Assembly (NCBI RefSeq): GCF_008630535.1
Contig: NZ_VWPH01000009.1
Span: 248,001-312,000 of the forward strand
Origin: Saccharopolyspora hirsuta
GTDB taxonomy: Bacteria; Actinomycetota; Actinomycetes; Mycobacteriales; Pseudonocardiaceae
Reading direction: 5' to 3'
DNA length: 64,000 nucleotides
How positions within the stretch are numbered: the first letter of the stretch is position 1; each line of letters starts with the position of its first letter. Below the pieces are notes generated by a model. It was not told where the DNA came from, ran no database searches, and saw nothing but the letters and a program-made list of their open reading frames with translations. A program made the position numbers and the translations under genes. This document shows, one piece after another, positions 58,956-64,000 of this stretch.

Positions 58956-59014
58956 CAGTTTCAGTTGAAACTGCAGTTCCCGCCCACGGCGGAACACAGT
59001 TTCAATTGAAACTG
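58956..59014. repeat. pair of 18-bp CAGTTTCARTTGAAACTG palindromes, 41 bp apart
   Basis: CAGTTTCAGTTGAAACTG (58956-58973) and CAGTTTCAATTGAAACTG (58997-59014) are 41 bp apart, the same period as the array near 40 kb. Upstream there is also the shared CCCGACATGCCGACGG segment found at about 40146. The second palindrome contains the stop codon of the PucR gene. Confidence 0.88.
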
Positions 59015-60495
59015 CGGTCTGGTGCCCAGCGGAGGGCGAACCAGAGCTCCATGCGGGTCTCCGGGTCGGCGAGGTCCGCGCCGAGGGCTCGCTCGGCCTG
59101 GCCGATGCGGTGGCGGACGCTGTTGCGGTGCACGCCGAGGGCGGTCGCCGTGCGCTCCCAGCTGCCGTGGTGCGCCAGCCAGGTCCGCAGCGTGTCGAGG
59201 AGTCCGCCCGGTTGCCGGTCCGGGTCCAGCGCGTGCAGCGGGGCGAGCACTTCGGCCGCGAACGCACCGGCCGCGCCCGGTGGGACCACTGCGGACAGTC
59301 CGGCGCTCTCGGCCACCACCGGACGGCCCAGGGATCTGGCCCGGTCCAGCAGGTTCTCGACCTCCCGCGCCGCGCTGGGCAGCGCGTCGGCCCGATGCGG
59401 CCGGGTCACCACCGGCAGCCAGCCCCGATCGCGCATCCCGGACAGGACTTCCGGCGCGGGAGCGGAACTGGTGACAGCGGTGAACCCGCCGTCGACGAGC
59501 TGGACCAGCGGTGTGCTCAGGTGCGTGCTCAACCAGTCGTGGTCGGCGACGTCGTCCGCCGCGCGGCGCCGCATCGATGTCCCGGCCACCACCCGGTATT
59601 CGCCGCCGGGCAGCAGCCGGGACAGCACGTCGGCTGGCGGAACGCTGTGCAGCAGCAGGGCCGTGGTGGCCGCGCTCAGCGGGGCGTCCCGGGCGCGACC
59701 GGCGAGTCCCAGCAGCCCGGCGCCGACCGCGACGATGGCCCGCTCGGTGGCGTCGAAGCGCCGTCGGCGGCCGAGGACGAGCAGGTGCGAGGCGGTCGCC
59801 TGCGGCGAAACGGGTTGTGCCAGCAGCGAAGTCCCGTCGGCGAGCTCGGTGGTGGCGCTGCGGATCCCGCGCCCCGCGCGCAGTTTCGCCAACAGGTCCG
59901 GCAGCTCGGCGGGCCACCGGGCGGGCGCGCCGTGCTCGGCCACGGCCTCGTCGTGCTGCCCGGCCAGCACGGCCCACGCGTCCAACTGCTGGGCGAGCTC
60001 CCGAACCAGCGGCCGCGAACCTTCGACGGAGGCTTTGATCAGCGCTTCGCGCGCCACCGCCACCCGCCGCTGGTCGCGCTGGGCGGCTTCCGCGAGCGCG
60101 ACCGCGACCGCCCGGCTGATCGCCAGGAACGGAGTCCGCGGCGGCACCACCAGCAGCGGCAGGCCGTGCCGGACGCACGCTCCGCGCAAGGCCTCCGGAA
60201 GCGCTTCGTGCATCGGCGGGGTCACGCCGAAGCCGAGGGCGGTGATCCCGGCGTCCAGCAGCCCGCGGACGTACTCCTCGACGTCCTCGGGCGCGTCGGC
60301 GAGGTTGACGCCCGCCGTGAGCAGCAGCTCGCCGCCCAGCAGGTACGGGCCGGGATCGTGCAGCTCGCTGACGTGCGCCCAGCGCACCGGGCGGTCCAGG
60401 GCGCCGGGGCGGAGGCTGTCGGTGACGACGTCCAGCGCCAGCGCGGTGTCCTCGACGACCGCCCGCAGCGGGATCGCGGTGAAGGCCGTGGTCAT
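59002..60495 (-). CDS. PucR family transcriptional regulator
   Basis: A 497-residue regulator with an N-terminal PucR domain (about 10-125; WAHVSELHDPGPYLLGGELLLTAG), a central domain, and a C-terminal PucR helix-turn-helix (LRTWLAHHGSWERTATALGVHRNSVRHRIGQAERALG). PucR proteins respond to purine, amine or amino-acid catabolites. It is divergent from the symporter and ThDP enzyme genes, its likely targets. The ATG at 60495 was chosen, with a GTG nine bases upstream as an alternative. The C-terminal residues RSFN and the stop are encoded by the adjacent 18-bp palindrome. Confidence 0.92.
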   Translation of the reverse strand: MTTAFTAIPLRAVVEDTALALDVVTDSLRPGALDRPVRWAHVSELHDPGPYLLGGELLLTAGVNLADAPEDVEEYVRGLLDAGITALGFGVTPPMHEALPEALRGACVRHGLPLLVVPPRTPFLAISRAVAVALAEAAQRDQRRVAVAREALIKASVEGSRPLVRELAQQLDAWAVLAGQHDEAVAEHGAPARWPAELPDLLAKLRAGRGIRSATTELADGTSLLAQPVSPQATASHLLVLGRRRRFDATERAIVAVGAGLLGLAGRARDAPLSAATTALLLHSVPPADVLSRLLPGGEYRVVAGTSMRRRAADDVADHDWLSTHLSTPLVQLVDGGFTAVTSSAPAPEVLSGMRDRGWLPVVTRPHRADALPSAAREVENLLDRARSLGRPVVAESAGLSAVVPPGAAGAFAAEVLAPLHALDPDRQPGGLLDTLRTWLAHHGSWERTATALGVHRNSVRHRIGQAERALGADLADPETRMELWFALRWAPDRSFN

Positions 60496-60633
60496 AACGG
60501 CCACAGAGTACGCCGAACTGGGACGGATCGTCCCATGTCGTCCGCCGTCGACCAGGACCTACGGTTTCCGGGAACAGCGGTGGCCCAGCTCACCGCCGTC
60601 GCTGCACAGCAGGATCTGCACAAGGAGGCCGCC

Positions 60634-62055
60634 GTGGTCGGTGACTACGCGGTGATCGCGCTCTACATCGCCGGGATGATCGGCATCGGCTGGGTCGGCA
60701 TGCGGCTGGCCCGCACCAAGAGCGACTACCTGGTCGCCGGGCGCCGCCTCGGCTGGTTCATGTACTCCGGCACGATGTCGGCGATCGTGCTCGGCGGGGC
60801 GTCCACCATCGGCGGCATCGGGCTCGGCTACACGCACGGCATCTCCGGCGCCTGGCTGGTGCTGACCATCGGCCTGGGCATCCTCGCGCTGCACGCGTTC
60901 TTCGCGCGGCGGCTGGTGAAGCTGCGTGTCTACACCGTCTCCGAGATGCTCGACCTGCGCTACGGCGGCTCGTCGACGGTCATCGCGGGCGTGGTGATGT
61001 GGGGCTACACGCTGATGCTCACGGTCACCTCGACGCTGTCCTTCGCCACCGTCTTCCACGTGCTCTTCGGCGTGTCCAGCGCGATCGGCATCGCGATCGG
61101 CGGTTCGATCGTGGTGCTCTACTCGGTGCTCGGCGGCATGTGGTCGATCACCCTCACCGACATCGCGCAGTTCGTCATCAAGACCATCGGCATCCTGCTG
61201 GTCCTGCTGCCGATGTCGCTGGTCGCGGTGGGCGGCTTCGACGGCCTGGCGCAGCGGGTGCCGCCGGACTTCCTCGACCCCACCAGCATCGGCGGCGCCA
61301 CGATCATCACCTACGTGCTGACCTACGGCTTCGGGCTGCTGATCGGCCAGGACATCTGGCAGCGGGTGTTCACCGCGCGCAGCCCGCGGGTGGCCACCGG
61401 CGGCGGGCTGGTCTCCGGCGCGTACTGCCTGGTGTACGGCTTCGCGGGTGCGCTGATCGGCACTGCGGCCAAGGTGCTCTACCCGAACCTGGGCAACGCC
61501 GACGACGCGTTCGCCACCGTCGTCGCGAACCTGCTGCCGACCGGTGTCCGCGGCCTGGTGCTGGCCGCCGCGCTGTCGGCGCTGATGTCGACCTCCAGCG
61601 GCGCGCTCATCGCCTGCTCGACCGTGACCACCACCGACATCCTGGGCAGGCTGCGCGACAAGCCCGCGGACATCCGGACCAACCGGATCACGACCCTGGT
61701 GCTCGGCCTGCTGGCGATCGTCGTCGCGATGGCCGTCAACGACGTGGTCTCCGCGCTCACCGTCGCCTACAACATCCTGGTCGGCGGGCTGCTGGTGGCC
61801 ATCCTCGGCGGCCTGGTGTGGAAGCGCGGCACCCGGGCCGGGGCGCTGGCCTCGATGGTGGTCGGATCGGTGGTGGTGATCGTCTCCATGGCGGTGCACG
61901 GACTGCTCGCCAACGAGCCGATCTACTACGGTCTCGGCGCGAGCCTGGTCTGCTACGTGGTGGTCAGCCTGCTCACCCCGCGCACCGACCCGGCCGTGCT
62001 GGAGATGTGGAACGAGCGGCTCAGCGGGGCGGACGCCGAACCGGCGAACGCCTGA
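60634..62055 (+). CDS. sodium:solute symporter family transporter
   Basis: A 473-residue SSS-family transporter with about 13 transmembrane helices. Family features: SDYLVAGRRLGWFMYSGTMSAIVLGGASTIGG near the N-terminus, IGQDIWQRVFTARSPRVA, and ALSALMSTSSGALIACSTVTTTDI (sodium-site region). AAGGAGG lies five bases before the GTG at 60634, which decides the start. The frame is open further upstream without such a site. It is divergent from PucR and upstream of a ThDP enzyme. Substrate not identifiable by sequence. Confidence 0.92.
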   Translation: MVGDYAVIALYIAGMIGIGWVGMRLARTKSDYLVAGRRLGWFMYSGTMSAIVLGGASTIGGIGLGYTHGISGAWLVLTIGLGILALHAFFARRLVKLRVYTVSEMLDLRYGGSSTVIAGVVMWGYTLMLTVTSTLSFATVFHVLFGVSSAIGIAIGGSIVVLYSVLGGMWSITLTDIAQFVIKTIGILLVLLPMSLVAVGGFDGLAQRVPPDFLDPTSIGGATIITYVLTYGFGLLIGQDIWQRVFTARSPRVATGGGLVSGAYCLVYGFAGALIGTAAKVLYPNLGNADDAFATVVANLLPTGVRGLVLAAALSALMSTSSGALIACSTVTTTDILGRLRDKPADIRTNRITTLVLGLLAIVVAMAVNDVVSALTVAYNILVGGLLVAILGGLVWKRGTRAGALASMVVGSVVVIVSMAVHGLLANEPIYYGLGASLVCYVVVSLLTPRTDPAVLEMWNERLSGADAEPANA

Positions 62056-62071
62056 CCGCGCTGGCCACCGC

Positions 62072-62115
62072 TCGTGAGCACTTTCCGGTGCTATGGCACC
62101 AGAAAGTCCTCACGA
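62072..62115. repeat. GTGAG-family palindrome, copy 11
   Basis: TCGTGAGCACTTTCCGG and CAGAAAGTCCTCACGA arms with an inner perfect GGTGCTATGGCACC palindrome. It lies 16 bp after the symporter stop and before the ThDP enzyme gene in the same orientation. Confidence 0.88.
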
Positions 62116-62152
62116 CACCTGACCAGCGAGAACCTTCCCGGGAGGCAGTGGG

Positions 62153-63799
62153 ATGACCGACAGCAGGATCGGCGGCGACCTGGTGGTCGAGACGCTGCGC
62201 GCGCTCGGCGCCGAGACGGTGTTCGGCCTGCCCGGCCAGCACGCGCTCGGGCTGTTCGACGCGCTGCGCCGATCCCCGCTCCGGCTGATCAGCTCGCGCG
62301 TGGAGAACAACCTGGCCTTCGCCGCCGACGGCCACGCCCGCGCCCGGCTGGCCGCCGACCCGGCGGGCCCGGTGCCGGTCACGCCGATGATCGTCTCGAC
62401 CGGTCCGGGCGCGCTGCTGACCCTGGCGTCGCTGCAGGAGTCGCGGGCCGCGTCGGTGCCGGTGCTGGGCATCTCCAGCCAGGTCCCGGCGGCCGGGCTC
62501 GGCGGCGGCCGCCGCGGCTACCTGCACGAGCTGCCCGACCAGCAGGCCAGCTTCCGGGACGTGGTCAAGTCGGTGCACGTCGCGCGCACGGCCAGCCAGA
62601 TCCCCGGCGCGGTGCGCGCGGCCTGGGAGTCGGCGGCCACCGCGCCGTACGGGCCGACGTGGGTGGAGATCCCGCAGGACGTGCTGCTCGCCCCGGCGGG
62701 ACTCCCGCCGATCACCTCCGCCACCGCCCGACCGGCACCGCTCGAACCGCTGCCGGAACTGGTCGACGAGGCCGCCCGCCTGCTGGCCGGAGCGGAGAAC
62801 CCGGTGGTCCTGGCGGGCGGCGGCGCGGCCCGCGCCGGGGCCGGGCCGGAGCTGCTGGAGCTGGCCGAAGCGCTGCGGGCGCCGGTGCTGAGCACGTTCG
62901 GCGCCAAGGGCGTGTTCCCGTGGGAGCACCCGCTGTCCGGCCAGTCGTGGCTGGAGGACTGGCACAGCACCGAGTTCCTCGCCGACGCGGACGTGCTGCT
63001 CGTCGTCGGCTCCGGCCTCGGCGAGCTGACCAGCAACTACCACCGGTTCGCCCCGCGCGGCCGCCTGATCCAGGTCGAGGCGGACGCGGGCAAGCTCGAG
63101 TCGAACCACCCGGCGCTGGGCCTGCACGCCGACGCCAAGCTCGCCCTGTCCGCGCTGCTCCCGCGCATCCCGCGCCGCGAACCCGACGGCCGCGCGGAGA
63201 AGGCGGTCGCCGACCTGCTGGAACGGGTCCGCGCCCGGCTGGCGGCGCAGGACCTGGAGCTGGAGCAGCGGCTCCTCGGCGAGGTGCGCGCGGCGCTGCC
63301 CGAGGGCACGCCGAGCTTCTGGGACATGACCATCCTCGGCTACTGGGCCTGGTCGGCCTGGAACGCCGACGGCGCCCCGATGCACACGGCCCAGGGAGCT
63401 GGCGGCCTCGGCTTCGGCCTGCCCGCAGCGCTCGGCGCGGCGGCGACGGGCGGCCCGGCGCTGGCAGTGTCCGGCGACGGGGGAGCGATGTACGGCATCG
63501 CGGAGCTGGCCACGGCGGTCCAGCACGACCTGGACGTGACGTGGCTGATCGTCGACGACGGCGGCTACGGCATCCTCCGCGAATACCTCACCGACACCTT
63601 CGGCGAATCCACCGCGACCGAACTGACCAGGCCGAACTTCGTCACCCTGGCCGCGGCCTTCGGCATCCCCGCGGTGGAGACGACCCCGGACCGCCTCCGC
63701 CAGGACCTGGCCGACGCCCTGACCACCCCGGGCCCCAGCGTCGTCGTCCTCCCGCAGCACCTCCGCCTCTTCGCCCCCACCCACCCCGACCAGGACTGA
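62153..63799 (+). CDS. ThDP-dependent decarboxylase/carboligase (acetolactate synthase-like)
   Basis: A 548-residue ThDP enzyme of the acetolactate synthase/benzoylformate decarboxylase fold. The N-terminal Pyr domain carries the catalytic glutamate in SRVENNLAFAADGHARARL, the middle domain LSTFGAKGVFPWEHPLSGQ, and the PP domain AVSGDGGAMYGIAELAT through LIVDDGGYGILREY (GDG and metal ligand motif). It cannot be assigned to a reaction; PucR control and a co-oriented symporter suggest degradation of an imported 2-oxoacid. GGGAGG precedes the ATG at 62153. Confidence 0.9.
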   Translation: MTDSRIGGDLVVETLRALGAETVFGLPGQHALGLFDALRRSPLRLISSRVENNLAFAADGHARARLAADPAGPVPVTPMIVSTGPGALLTLASLQESRAASVPVLGISSQVPAAGLGGGRRGYLHELPDQQASFRDVVKSVHVARTASQIPGAVRAAWESAATAPYGPTWVEIPQDVLLAPAGLPPITSATARPAPLEPLPELVDEAARLLAGAENPVVLAGGGAARAGAGPELLELAEALRAPVLSTFGAKGVFPWEHPLSGQSWLEDWHSTEFLADADVLLVVGSGLGELTSNYHRFAPRGRLIQVEADAGKLESNHPALGLHADAKLALSALLPRIPRREPDGRAEKAVADLLERVRARLAAQDLELEQRLLGEVRAALPEGTPSFWDMTILGYWAWSAWNADGAPMHTAQGAGGLGFGLPAALGAAATGGPALAVSGDGGAMYGIAELATAVQHDLDVTWLIVDDGGYGILREYLTDTFGESTATELTRPNFVTLAAAFGIPAVETTPDRLRQDLADALTTPGPSVVVLPQHLRLFAPTHPDQD

Positions 63800-63881
63800 C
63801 GGTAACCCGGTCGGCCGCGCGCATCGGATCTAGCATGGTGCGTCGCGGTCGACCCGACCGCGCGGGCGGAAGGATCCGGGC

Positions 63882-64000
63882 ATGGCGTACGCGGTTAGGC
63901 CCCTGGACGCCTCGACGTGGGCTGCGTTCGCCGAGCTCGTCGAGCGCAACAACGGGATCTTCGGCGGCTGCTGGTGCCTCGGTTTCCACCCGGAGCGCGG
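63882..64000 (+). CDS. GNAT family N-acetyltransferase, N-terminal part (3' end outside window)
   Basis: The ATG at 63882 opens a frame reading MAYAVRPLDASTWAAFAEL through NGIFGGCWCLGFHPER, where it runs off the window. FGGCWCLGFHPE is typical of one actinobacterial GNAT subgroup. GGAAGG lies upstream. The acetyl-CoA-binding motif is not yet reached, so the call rests on the N-terminal phrase only. Confidence 0.75.
   Translation, partial: MAYAVRPLDASTWAAFAELVERNNGIFGGCWCLGFHPER

Overview
The window is about 70% G+C with dense bidirectional coding, many GTG starts and almost no AT-rich sequence. It carries actinobacterial hallmarks: a SigF/RsbW pair, an IdeR-type iron box, a MT0933-like small protein, PucR/CdaR regulators, a DUF574-type methyltransferase, a maleylpyruvate-isomerase-fold protein and a VKOR/DsbA pair. 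It looks like the chromosome of a Pseudonocardiales actinomycete (Saccharopolyspora-like is my best guess; no rRNA is present to test this). I see no prophage, intact insertion sequence, CRISPR array or complete tRNA.

Layout. 1-5 kb: end of an acyl-CoA dehydrogenase gene, small membrane proteins, a TauE/SafE sulfur-anion exporter behind a cysteine-rich leader peptide, and an M23 peptidase. 5-13 kb: a BRCT plus beta-propeller protein, a beta-propeller phytase, the rsbW-sigF pair, a VKOR-DsbA oxidative-folding pair and an ATP-dependent DNA ligase. 13-20 kb: a GntR regulator, a thioesterase, a CdaR-like regulator, and an Lrp regulator divergent from an MHS transporter plus M20 amidohydrolase operon. 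20-25.4 kb: a pyruvate (or acetoin) dehydrogenase operon in the order E3, E1-alpha, E1-beta, E2. 25-35 kb: secreted, methyltransferase and iron-uptake genes, an M20 hydrolase, a NarL-type two-component system and a membrane serine hydrolase. 35-39.6 kb: a ribose-type ABC transporter with permease and binding protein fused in one chain, divergent from its likely LacI repressor. 40-50 kb: M50 protease, aldo/keto reductase, methyltransferase, a degenerate GGDEF/EAL protein, lipoproteins, STAS and pentapeptide proteins and several decayed genes. 51-56 kb: the methylmalonyl-CoA mutase operon mutA-mutB-meaB. 56-64 kb: an M23 peptidase, then a PucR regulator divergent from a sodium:solute symporter and a ThDP enzyme, and the start of a GNAT acetyltransferase.

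The most unusual content is non-coding, in three dispersed repeat families. (1) A structured element of about 270 bp has two near-full copies (39.6 and 58.6 kb), one truncated copy (14.7 kb) and one diverged copy inside the dehydrogenase operon (23.8 kb). It has inverted ends and a long internal stem in which both arms change together between copies. (2) The 18-bp palindrome CAGTTTCAATTGAAACTG and the related GATTTCAATGGAAATC sit beside the two near-full copies with a 41-bp period. (3) An imperfect palindrome of about 40-50 bp with GTGAGYRC arms occurs at least eleven times, mostly just after stop codons. Families 1 and 2 share terminal sequence and probably belong to one system.

Coordinates come from hand reading of the sequence. 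Functions come from recognised family motifs, and no database search was run.
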